Assembly: GCA_034420495.1 (NCBI GenBank) | Contig: DAOULG010000162.1 | Coordinates: forward strand, 1 to 17,460 | Length of the DNA: 17,460 nucleotides | Source of the DNA: VYDC01 sp034420495 | Lineage (GTDB): Bacteria; Chloroflexota; Dehalococcoidia; UBA2979 | Direction of reading: 5' to 3' | In this document: positions 7,724-13,450 of the stretch, piece by piece | Numbering within the stretch: position 1 is the stretch's first letter | Layout of the letters: every line of letters starts with the position of its first letter | Position numbers and translations under genes: made by a program | Notes under the pieces: model-generated | The model's database searches: none | The model's input: the letters and a program-made list of their open reading frames with translations, nothing else | What the model was told of the DNA's origin: nothing

Positions 7724-9109
7724 ATGTCGAGCGGAGCGACGCCGAGCGGGGAGCGCCCGCCCCCCGACCCCGGCGGCCTCCGCGCGGCGCACGCCGACGG
7801 CATCGCGTCGCTTCGCCTCGTCCTCGCCAACCCCGGCTTCCGCGGCGTCTGGCTCGCCGGCGCGCTCGCCTCGGCGATGCGCTGGCTCGACATCCTCGTC
7901 CTCGGCGTCTTCGTCTACGACCTCACCGGATCGGCGTTCCAAGTCGGCCTCCTCTTCTTCTTCCGCATGGCGCCGCGCATCGTGCTCGCGCTCCCGCTCG
8001 GGATGCTCTCCGATCGCATGTCCCGCCAGAGGATGCTGGTGGTGACCTTCGCCGCGCTCTCGGTGATCTCGGCGGCGCTCGCGGTGCTCATCATCTCGGG
8101 CCGCGTCGAGTACTGGCACCTGATCATCGGCACCTTCCTGACGGGGGTGTTCTGGACCACGGAGTTCCCGGTCCGGCGCGCCATGATCGGCGACGTCGTC
8201 CCGCGCGAGATCGTGGGGCGCGCCTTCGCCATCGACATCGGCACCAGCGCCGTCGCCCGGATGCTCGGCCCGCTCACCGGCGGGGCGCTGCTGCAGGTGA
8301 TCGGCGCCGGCGCGGCCTTCCTGACGCAGGCCGTCGCGCTCCTGCTGGCGATGGTCGTGATCGCCTCCTTCCGCTACGTCCCGCCCCCGCGCCCCACGGC
8401 GCCCGCCTCGCCTGTCGCCGACATGGTCGCGGGGCTCCACTACGTCCGGGTGCGGCCGCTCCTGGTCGGCGCCATCCTGGTCTCGCTCGCGATGAACCTC
8501 TTCGGCTTCCCGTACACCAGCATGGTGCCGGTGATCGGGAAGGAGACGCTCGGCGCCGGGCCGCTCGGCGTCGGCTTCCTGCAGTCCTCGGAGGGCGTGG
8601 GCGCGCTGCTGGGCGCCGCGCTCATCGCCACGCTCGCGCCGACGCGCATCTACGCCCGCATGTACCTGCTCGGGAGCGCCTTCTTCCTCGCGATGGTGCT
8701 CGGCTTCTCGGGTTCGACGATCTACCCCCTCTCCGTCGCATGCCTCTTCGTCGCCGGCTTCGGGATGGCGGCCTACACGGCGATGCAGGTCACGCTGATC
8801 GTCGCGGCGTCGGCCCCCGAGATGCGCGGACGCGTGATGGGAGCCGTCTCGCTCTCGCTCGGCGGCAACCCGATCGGGGCGCTCAACGTCGGCATCCTGG
8901 CAGGCGCCTTCGGCGCGCCGATCGCCACCGCCGTCATGGCCATCGAGGGGCTGGCCTCGATGATCCTGATCGCCCTCTTCTTCCCGCCCCTCCGCCGGCC
9001 CTTCGCGGTCGGCTCCGAGCAGCCGGCGGGGCCGCCGGCGCCGAGGAACCGCGCCGCCGCGAGGCGGCCCGCGAGCCGGAGCGGCTCGGACCTGCCCGGG
9101 GATCCCTGA
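7724..9109 (+). CDS. MFS transporter, EntS-like exporter family
   Basis: This 461-residue inner-membrane protein has about 12 hydrophobic segments, starting with GVWLAGALASAMRWLDILVL and ending with LASMILIALFFPPL. The loop after the second segment holds the MFS motif-A form GMLSDRMSRQRML. Other typical pieces are TTEFPVRRAMIGDVVPRE and the long central loop near PPPRPTAPASPVADM. The sequence style resembles the EntS/multidrug exporter branch, so proton-driven efflux of a small molecule is likely. The first 30 residues and the last 45 are Pro/Arg-rich cytosolic tails. ATG at 7724 fits a near-leaderless promoter. The gene ends the host-like block; the following DNA changes composition. The cargo is unknown. 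Confidence 0.9.
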   Translation: MSSGATPSGERPPPDPGGLRAAHADGIASLRLVLANPGFRGVWLAGALASAMRWLDILVLGVFVYDLTGSAFQVGLLFFFRMAPRIVLALPLGMLSDRMSRQRMLVVTFAALSVISAALAVLIISGRVEYWHLIIGTFLTGVFWTTEFPVRRAMIGDVVPREIVGRAFAIDIGTSAVARMLGPLTGGALLQVIGAGAAFLTQAVALLLAMVVIASFRYVPPPRPTAPASPVADMVAGLHYVRVRPLLVGAILVSLAMNLFGFPYTSMVPVIGKETLGAGPLGVGFLQSSEGVGALLGAALIATLAPTRIYARMYLLGSAFFLAMVLGFSGSTIYPLSVACLFVAGFGMAAYTAMQVTLIVAASAPEMRGRVMGAVSLSLGGNPIGALNVGILAGAFGAPIATAVMAIEGLASMILIALFFPPLRRPFAVGSEQPAGPPAPRNRAAARRPASRSGSDLPGDP

Positions 9110-9113
9110 GGGA

Positions 9114-9132
9114 GGGGAGCCCAGGCCTCCCC
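9114..9132 (+). terminator. Hairpin after the MFS gene
   Basis: GGGGAG (9114-9119) pairs with CTCCCC (9127-9132) around a 7-base loop, five bases after the MFS stop. Only scattered T follows, so the strength is uncertain. Confidence 0.35.
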
Positions 9133-9162
9133 CGTCTCCATCCGGTTATGTCTACCGTCGCG

Positions 9163-9168
9163 TATCAT
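9163..9168 (+). promoter_or_regulatory. Candidate -10 box TATCAT before a gene stub
   Basis: TATCAT is the same hexamer as the box at 12145 ahead of the CoA-transferase operon. Twelve bases later comes GGAGG (9181-9185), then ATG at 9190. The full promoter, ribosome site and start arrangement is present although the reading frame behind it is short. Confidence 0.4.
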
Positions 9169-9189
9169 CGTCTCCCGCCTGGAGGTTCC

Positions 9190-9264
9190 ATGGCGAGATG
9201 TTCTCTGCGGCTTCGAGACGCCTCCGTGGTCGTCGCCGACACGAGACTGCCGCCACTGCCGTGA
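9190..9264 (+). pseudogene. 24-codon gene stub at the left island edge
   Basis: The ATG at 9190 has GGAGG 4 bases upstream and a -10 box at 9163. The peptide MARCSLRLRDASVVVADTRL ends four residues later at TGA (9262-9264). Such good expression signals on so short a frame suggest the 5' end of a gene cut off or frameshifted near an insertion boundary. A true small peptide is possible. No family is recognisable. Confidence 0.3.
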
Positions 9265-9578
9265 GCGACATGCTGGGACGCGACGGCGCAGCGCCCGCCG
9301 GGGAACGAAGTAGGCCTACTAGCACGACCTCCGCGCGTACTGGGAGAGGGGCCAGAGCCTCGTCGTCTACCAACACCTGGGGCGCACGTGGCGGCGCGGC
9401 CAGCGACCGCCGGGGAGCAGGTCGGGCACCGGGGCCGGCAGATCCGCCGCGAGCTGCCGGGAGCCAGGCCGCTGGCGCTTGTGCTAGACCCAGAGATCGA
9501 GGTTGGGCACGACGGCGATCGCCATTCTAGCCATACCTGTCGGGACGACTGGTGAGAGCTCGACCGGGGCAATCGCCA
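9265..9578. other. Gene-free stretch with decayed coding traces
   Basis: There is no intact gene here. One plus-strand frame from 9323 reads plausibly as protein (HDLRAYWERGQSLVVYQHLG) up to about 9380. An adjacent frame reads well afterwards (LALVLDPEIEVGHDGDR) to a stop near 9555. This would fit a frameshifted remnant, but no family could be named. A perfect 12-base palindrome AGTAGGCCTACT lies at 9309-9320. Confidence 0.3.
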
Positions 9579-9866
9579 CTAGGTCGAACGCGTTGCCCTA
9601 CGTACATGTTCGCGGAGTGCCCCGTTGATGTCCGCCTGGTATCCGCGACCGTCACGGGCATGGGCCCTGAACCAAGCGAGGACATCCGCATCCAGACTCA
9701 ACGTGACTTGCTGCTTCACCGGTCGGTAGAACACGCCGCGCCTGGCGTCGGACCAGTCGAGTATCTCAGGAGCGTCCGTCGTGTCGATCTGGTCGTCCGG
9801 GAGGGCCTCCAGCGCCCGCACTTGCTTCTGAACGTCCGACGGCAGTTCAGCCATGTCCTTCTTCAT
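9579..9866 (-). CDS. brnA: BrnA-type (DUF4415) antitoxin
   Basis: This 95-residue protein closely fits the BrnA antitoxin pattern. A variable acidic N-terminus leads to DWSDARRGVFYRPVKQQVTL (38-57), then LDADVLAWFRAHARDGRGYQ and NGALREHV, the ribbon-helix-helix DNA-binding region. BrnA normally neutralises the ribonuclease BrnT and represses the brnTA operon. ATG at 9866 is chosen for its GAGGGAGG three bases upstream, although that spacing is short; GTG at 9881 and ATG at 9854 are alternatives. The start lies inside the last codons of a BrnT frame (stop at 9847-9849), which is the normal brnT-brnA overlap. The toxin itself appears truncated, so this antitoxin may be an orphan. Confidence 0.85.
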   Translation of the reverse strand: MKKDMAELPSDVQKQVRALEALPDDQIDTTDAPEILDWSDARRGVFYRPVKQQVTLSLDADVLAWFRAHARDGRGYQADINGALREHVRRATRST

Positions 9867-9966
9867 ATGCCTCCCTCTCACGCCTCGTCGCCTTACGTGC
9901 GGAGATCATGCGTCCAACCTCTTCGTCGGATTCTCTGTCGAGGTCAGGCCAAGTATGGACCACGCG
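9847..9966 (-). pseudogene. brnT: BrnT toxin remnant (C-terminal end only)
   Basis: Reading the minus strand from about 9966 to the TGA at 9849-9847 gives RVVHTWPDLDRESDEEVGRM, then ISARKATRREREAYEEGHG. This closely matches the end of BrnT ribonuclease toxins (…EVIRIISARKATRRE…AYEE), with the conserved Arg and the ISARKAT helix. It overlaps the start of the BrnA gene by 20 bases, as in intact brnTA operons. Further upstream the same frame stays open but is low-complexity and lacks the BrnT N-terminal FEWDPAKA and central strands. No other frame carries them. The catalytic N-terminal part therefore seems lost, and there is no plausible start codon at the expected distance. Confidence 0.7.
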
Positions 9967-10360
9967 GTGCGGACCCAGGAACGAAGTGTCTGGGGATACT
10001 GGAGATGTGACTCCCCCGTCTCCACCACCCCTACATTTTGGCGTGTCTCCTCGGCCGTGCGTGTCACGACGCGAGACGATTCGGCTCTCGTCAGCACGTG
10101 CCCGAGGAGTACTCCAAACCCGGGCGTCGGCGTGATCCCGCCGATGAGACCTGAGTCGACACGACTCCGAGACCGGTCGAAACGCCGTGATCCTGTTCGG
10201 AACTCCAACCCGGCCCGGTCGGCTGCGTCGAGAGATGCGCGGCTATGCGAGAGCCGCGATGGTCCGCGATAGCATCGATCGGGTCATCGTGATTGGTATG
10301 AATCAGTACTACCCCACATCGGTACCACAGTTCATGTACATCGACGCGGAGCGGGACAGG
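9967..10360. other. Gene-free lower-GC stretch in the island
   Basis: No convincing gene is visible. The open minus frame at 10208-9906 has no family features and runs out of frame with the BrnT tail. A plus-strand frame from ATG 10259 reads MVRDSIDRVIVIGMNQYYPT but continues opposite the 92-residue gene and has no ribosome site. A hairpin CGCGGCT/AGCCGCG lies at 10238-10258 beyond the stop of the RelA/SpoT-partner operon. At 10261-10320 only 31 of 60 bases are G/C, well below the flanks. Confidence 0.5.
10238..10258 (-). terminator. Hairpin downstream of the RelA/SpoT-partner operon
   Basis: CGCGGCT (10238-10244) and AGCCGCG (10252-10258) form a perfect 7-base stem with a 7-base loop, about 100 bases past the partner-gene stop. 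It has no T tract, so a terminator role is tentative. Confidence 0.25.
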
Positions 10361-10639
10361 CTAGGTCGACGCGCGGGCCTTGGGACTGGTTCGGCCAGCG
10401 TGCGCGGTGACACGAGCCATGACCCGCTCGGCCATCTCGGCGATGCCCACAAAGTAGCGAGCATGAGTGCGACGCAGGTCGTCCTCGGACTCTCCGTAGA
10501 ACAGCACGACCTCGTGGCTGCTGCCCAGGACCTCACGCTCGCGCTCCGAGTACGCGGCAAGCGCCTCGCTGGTGTCCTCGATAGGGGTGACGCTGACCTC
10601 GCTGGTGTCGTGGTCGTAGTCGAGCAGGAAGTACTTCAC
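10361..10639 (-). CDS. Small acidic partner of the RelA/SpoT protein (putative antitoxin)
   Basis: This 92-residue protein has an acidic first two thirds (MKYFLLDYDHDTSEVSVTPI... and YGESEDDLRRTHARYF) and a more basic, helical C-terminus. I do not recognise a named domain. Its GTG start (10639-10637) overlaps the TGA of the RelA/SpoT-domain gene in a GTGA arrangement, so translation is coupled and the proteins are probably made together. In toxSAS modules a small ORF next to the toxic alarmone synthetase encodes the neutralising antitoxin; that role is inferred here from gene order and size only. There is no signal peptide or membrane segment, so it is cytosolic. It could instead be an accessory subunit without antitoxin function. 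Confidence 0.6.
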   Translation of the reverse strand: MKYFLLDYDHDTSEVSVTPIEDTSEALAAYSEREREVLGSSHEVVLFYGESEDDLRRTHARYFVGIAEMAERVMARVTAHAGRTSPKARAST

Positions 10640-11427
10640 GGCTCTCTCCCGGCGAAGCCCCGCATGACCGCGTCGACTGCGTCGCTCACAATCCGATTCT
10701 GGGCGTCATCGAAAGCCAACTCGAACTCGGCCGGCAGTGTATCAGAAGGGATCGACGCGAGAGCGCTCAGCCGAATCGCCGCGGCTGCTCCCGTCAGCAG
10801 TTCGTGCAGTGCACGTCCGAGGTCCGGCGAGTCTCGGTCACCCGGGTCTGTGCTCACAGCCGCAGCGTCCAATCCCGCGCAGAGCACCGACGCATCGTCC
10901 AGAACCCTGCGCACATTCGGAGGTCCGCCGCCATACTTGATCTCGGGATCGATACTGTTGGCGAGCGCCTCTGATGCATTCGCCCACATGTCTTCCCACA
11001 TCGTGCGTACCTGTACCTCAACCGGCCGCCCGTGCGCGCGAACGACGATGTGGCGGGCGCGGTAGCCGTCGCGCGGGGTCGACTGGTAGTCGCGCTCGCG
11101 GACGACCTCCCAGGTTCTCCGGATGGTATCGAGCACCTGCTGCTGCTCACTGATCGTTGGCAGGACCACCCGACATCCGGCGATGTCCTCCAGGCGCGAC
11201 AGATCGCTCGTCGAGCGCCGGAGCTTCTCGACTACGGTCTCGAAGCGCTTCAGACGTGACTGGACCGCCGCACCCTCCGCGAAGCTCCCGATCTTCTCGG
11301 CAACCTCGCGCAGGGGCTCGGCAAACGTATCCCGGTAGGCGCTGTAGATCTGGCGATCCGCCACACTCGCTGTCTTCTGCCTGCGCAGGCGCTCGCCCGC
11401 GCGTCTGACTTGGCTACGAGTGACCAT
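10636..11427 (-). CDS. RelA/SpoT synthetase-domain protein (small alarmone synthetase, candidate toxSAS)
   Basis: This 263-residue protein has only the synthetase domain of the RSH family and no hydrolase or ACT/TGS regions. The motifs appear in order: SRLKRFETVVEKLRR (57-71), the metal-binding Asp81 in LEDIAGCRVV, DYQSTPRDGYRARH (113-126) with the guanine-stacking Tyr122 and His126, and VEVQVRT with Glu137. Such single-domain enzymes make (p)ppGpp or ppApp, or pyrophosphorylate tRNA ends in toxSAS toxins. The C-terminal 100 residues are helical and unassigned. ATG at 11427 is chosen because the longer TTG-started frame adds an Arg-rich tail without features; GGATGG just upstream is a modest ribosome site. 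It overlaps the 86-residue ORF before it and the 92-residue partner after it. A housekeeping small alarmone synthetase is the alternative. Confidence 0.85.
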   Translation of the reverse strand: MVTRSQVRRAGERLRRQKTASVADRQIYSAYRDTFAEPLREVAEKIGSFAEGAAVQSRLKRFETVVEKLRRSTSDLSRLEDIAGCRVVLPTISEQQQVLDTIRRTWEVVRERDYQSTPRDGYRARHIVVRAHGRPVEVQVRTMWEDMWANASEALANSIDPEIKYGGGPPNVRRVLDDASVLCAGLDAAAVSTDPGDRDSPDLGRALHELLTGAAAAIRLSALASIPSDTLPAEFELAFDDAQNRIVSDAVDAVMRGFAGREP

Positions 11428-11674
11428 CGCCCATCCAGCGTCGCACATCGCGGGACCGCGTGCGCCCATTGCGAGGCGTCGCTTGCCTATCGCCAAGCGC
11501 GAGGCGCACAGGAACCCGGCGGCCGACCTGAGGGGCGCCGACCGCCACGAGCCGCGGGCGGCCGTCCGCCCCCTTCGTCACCGCGAGCAGCTTCTCGCAG
11601 TGCTCTGAGGGCGAGACCATCATGTCCCGGAGCGTCCCGCGGGAACGGCGGACGGCCTGGAGACGAGGCCTCAC
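11414..11674 (-). CDS. 86-residue ORF coupled to the NYN gene, probably 3'-truncated
   Basis: GTG at 11674-11672 overlaps the TGA of the NYN nuclease gene (GTGA), a sign of a real downstream gene. The first ~50 residues look natural and include LRDMMVSPSEHCEKLLAVTK and GRPRLVAVG. The remainder turns into Arg-rich text (GDRQATPRNGRTRSRDVRRW) where base composition also shifts toward the island. I cannot name a family. The likely reading is a host gene whose 3' end was replaced at the island junction. Its stop (11416-11414) overlaps the first codons of the RelA/SpoT gene, so the toxin-like gene may now be transcribed from the NYN promoter. Confidence 0.4.
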   Translation of the reverse strand: MRPRLQAVRRSRGTLRDMMVSPSEHCEKLLAVTKGADGRPRLVAVGAPQVGRRVPVRLALGDRQATPRNGRTRSRDVRRWMGDGHS

Positions 11675-12084
11675 GGGGGACCGGCGCCCGCACGATCGAG
11701 CCCGTCGAGCCTTCTCAGCAGGGCGCCCGCCCCCATCACGGACGCCCCGAGCGCGCGCACGCGCGCCGCGAGGAGACGATCGGATGTCACGACGCAGAGC
11801 CCCGACGGCTCCCGGTCGGCGCTGACCAGCTCGACGATGCGATCGTCGGCCGCGTTCCGGCCGCGGCGCGGTGCGTAGAGGAGCTGCAGCGCCCCCCGGC
11901 TGCCCTCGGGCAGGCCCTCGACCGGTCGCCCGTCCACGACGAGCGTGATCTCCGGCGCCCCGTCGCCCTCGGCGAGCGCCGCCACGCGGGCGACGAAGCG
12001 GCGCGTGGCGCCGGGCCGATCGCGCCACCATCCCGTCGGGCGGCTCCCGATCACGTTCATCGCGTCGATGATCAGGCGCTCCAC
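11671..12084 (-). CDS. NYN-domain (YacP-like) nuclease
   Basis: This 137-residue PIN-like RNase domain has strand one with MERLIIDAMNVIGSRP (Asp7, Asn10), a central VVDGRP, the acidic pair in RNAADDRIVELV (Asp80/81) and VVTSDRLLAARVRALG (Asp102), which match the metal-binding acidic residues of the family. The length fits the domain alone; YacP/Rae1 proteins cut mRNA or act in ribosome-linked RNA decay. GTG at 12084 is chosen because GGGGAGG lies 9 bases upstream and the protein then starts at the first beta-strand. It is divergent from the CoA-transferase operon and coupled by a 4-base overlap to an 86-codon ORF. Substrate unknown. Confidence 0.85.
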   Translation of the reverse strand: MERLIIDAMNVIGSRPTGWWRDRPGATRRFVARVAALAEGDGAPEITLVVDGRPVEGLPEGSRGALQLLYAPRRGRNAADDRIVELVSADREPSGLCVVTSDRLLAARVRALGASVMGAGALLRRLDGLDRAGAGPP

Positions 12085-12107
12085 CCGGGCGTGCCTCCCC
12101 TGATCGA

Positions 12108-12140
12108 CCGGAGGGCGCCGCCCGGCGCGGGCGCCTCCGG
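12108..12140. repeat. Inverted repeat in the divergent intergenic region
   Basis: CCGGAGGGCGCC at 12108-12119 is nearly complementary to GGCGCCTCCGG at 12130-12140, with one bulged G. It lies between the NYN gene's ribosome site and the TATCAT box of the CoA-transferase operon. An operator or an RNA hairpin in the NYN leader are both possible. Confidence 0.35.
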
Positions 12141-12144
12141 CCGC

Positions 12145-12150
12145 TATCAT
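12145..12150 (+). promoter_or_regulatory. Candidate -10 box TATCAT of the CoA-transferase operon
   Basis: TATCAT lies 50 bases before the GTG at 12200, directly after the inverted repeat at 12108-12140. There is no clear -35. The only leader element seen is AGGAGG at 12190-12195, 4 bases before the start codon. Confidence 0.4.
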
Positions 12151-12199
12151 GCTCCCACGCGTCCGGCCGCGGCGGGCGGCCGCGAGGTCAGGAGGCGCC

Positions 12200-13450
12200 G
12201 TGACGGCGGCGACGGACGGCGGCGGGGGCGCGGGATGGGCGCCGCCGCCGTGGGAGCAGATCACCGTCGTCCAGGTCGGCGACGAGACCGCCGCCGCCTT
12301 CGCCGGCCGTCTCTTCGTCGAGCTCGGCTGCCGGGTGATCCTGGTCGAGCGCCCGGGCGAGCGCGCCGCCCTCGAGGCGGGCTCCCCCGAGAGCGGCGCC
12401 GAGTCGGGGCGCTCCTCGACCTTCACCTACCTGAACTGGGCGAAGCTCGGCGTCACGCTCGACTACCGGCGGCCGGAGGGCGTCGATCTCCTGGCGCGGC
12501 TCGCGGGGAGCGCCGACGTGCTGATCCGCCCGGTCCTCTCGGAGGCGATGGAGGAGCGCTGGGCGGGGCTCGGCATCGACGGCGCGCGCGAGCGGGGCCT
12601 CGTCGAGCTCGTGCTCTCCCCGTTCGGCGAGCCCGGTCCGGAGGCGGGCCCCTACGCCGATCCCGACCGGCCCTGGCGCGGCGACTCCGGCGCGGCGCTC
12701 GCGCTCTCGGGGATGCTCTACACGACCGGCGACCCCGCGAAGCCGCCGCTCCTCACCCAGCCGGAGATCGCCGCGCACGCGACCGCCGCCGAGGCCGTGA
12801 TGAGCGTGCTCGCCGCGCTTCACTGGCGCATGCGCACCGGAGAGGGGAGCCGCATCGACCTCTCGATGCACGACGCGGCCGTGGCCTTCGACGAGTACAA
12901 CCTGGTCCTCCCCCCCACCGTCGGCGTCGTGAGGCAGCGCTTCTACTCCCGCATCATCCAGGGCTACCCCAGCGACATCTTCCGCTGCCGGGACGGCTGG
13001 CTGGTCGTGCTCGGGAGCGTCAACTTCCGGGAGATGTCGCTCCTGATCGACCGCCCCGATCTGCTCGACGACCCGCTCTTCGCCGACCGCAACTACCGGA
13101 CGGAGCACTGGCGGGAGCTCCAGGCGCTGATCGCCCCGTGGTTCCTCGAGCACGATCGCGACGAGATCGTGACCCGGGCGCAGGAGCTGCGCCTGATGAT
13201 CTCGCCGGTGATGCACGTCGGGGAGCTCGCCGATCATCCGCACGTCCGCTCGAGGGAGGCCGTGCGCCGCGAGCAGGACCCGCTCGGCGAGGTACGGCTG
13301 GTCGCGCCCCCCTTCCGCCTCGGCTCCTGGCGGGCGCGGCATGAGCCCGCGCCGCTCGAGGGCGAGCACACGGTGCAGATCCTCACCGCGATCGCGCGCG
13401 CGGAGCCCGGCGAGGAGGAGGCGGCGCCCGGCGGCCGCCCCGCGCGATGA
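12200..13450 (+). CDS. Class III (CaiB/BaiF) CoA-transferase, divergent subunit
   Basis: This 416-residue cytosolic enzyme or subunit is predicted to move CoA between carboxylic acids. The core is recognisable: PEIAAHATAAEAVMSVLAAL, then SRIDLSMHDAAVAF with Asp225 at the catalytic (formyl-CoA transferase Asp169) position, and FSRIIQGYPS-like and DGWLVVLGSVNF segments. The usual N-terminal signature (LEGIRVLD...AGP) is replaced by EQITVVQVGDETAAAFAGRL, so this is a divergent member. GTG at 12200 has AGGAGG 4 bases upstream. Its stop overlaps the next CoA-transferase start in ATGA, so the two are coupled and probably form a heteromer as in BbsEF or SmtAB-type enzymes. Substrates are not predictable. 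Confidence 0.85.
   Translation: MTAATDGGGGAGWAPPPWEQITVVQVGDETAAAFAGRLFVELGCRVILVERPGERAALEAGSPESGAESGRSSTFTYLNWAKLGVTLDYRRPEGVDLLARLAGSADVLIRPVLSEAMEERWAGLGIDGARERGLVELVLSPFGEPGPEAGPYADPDRPWRGDSGAALALSGMLYTTGDPAKPPLLTQPEIAAHATAAEAVMSVLAALHWRMRTGEGSRIDLSMHDAAVAFDEYNLVLPPTVGVVRQRFYSRIIQGYPSDIFRCRDGWLVVLGSVNFREMSLLIDRPDLLDDPLFADRNYRTEHWRELQALIAPWFLEHDRDEIVTRAQELRLMISPVMHVGELADHPHVRSREAVRREQDPLGEVRLVAPPFRLGSWRARHEPAPLEGEHTVQILTAIARAEPGEEEAAPGGRPAR

Noticed and set aside
9906..10208. A 100-codon minus-strand frame upstream of brnA as the toxin gene
   Set aside because: It has no BrnT features, no ribosome site, and is in a different frame from the clear BrnT C-terminus that follows.
10187..11065. 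A 292-codon plus-strand frame opposite the RelA/SpoT gene and its partner
   Set aside because: It is mainly the antisense shadow of the RelA/SpoT gene and its partner, which carry real motifs; only its first part was noted separately.
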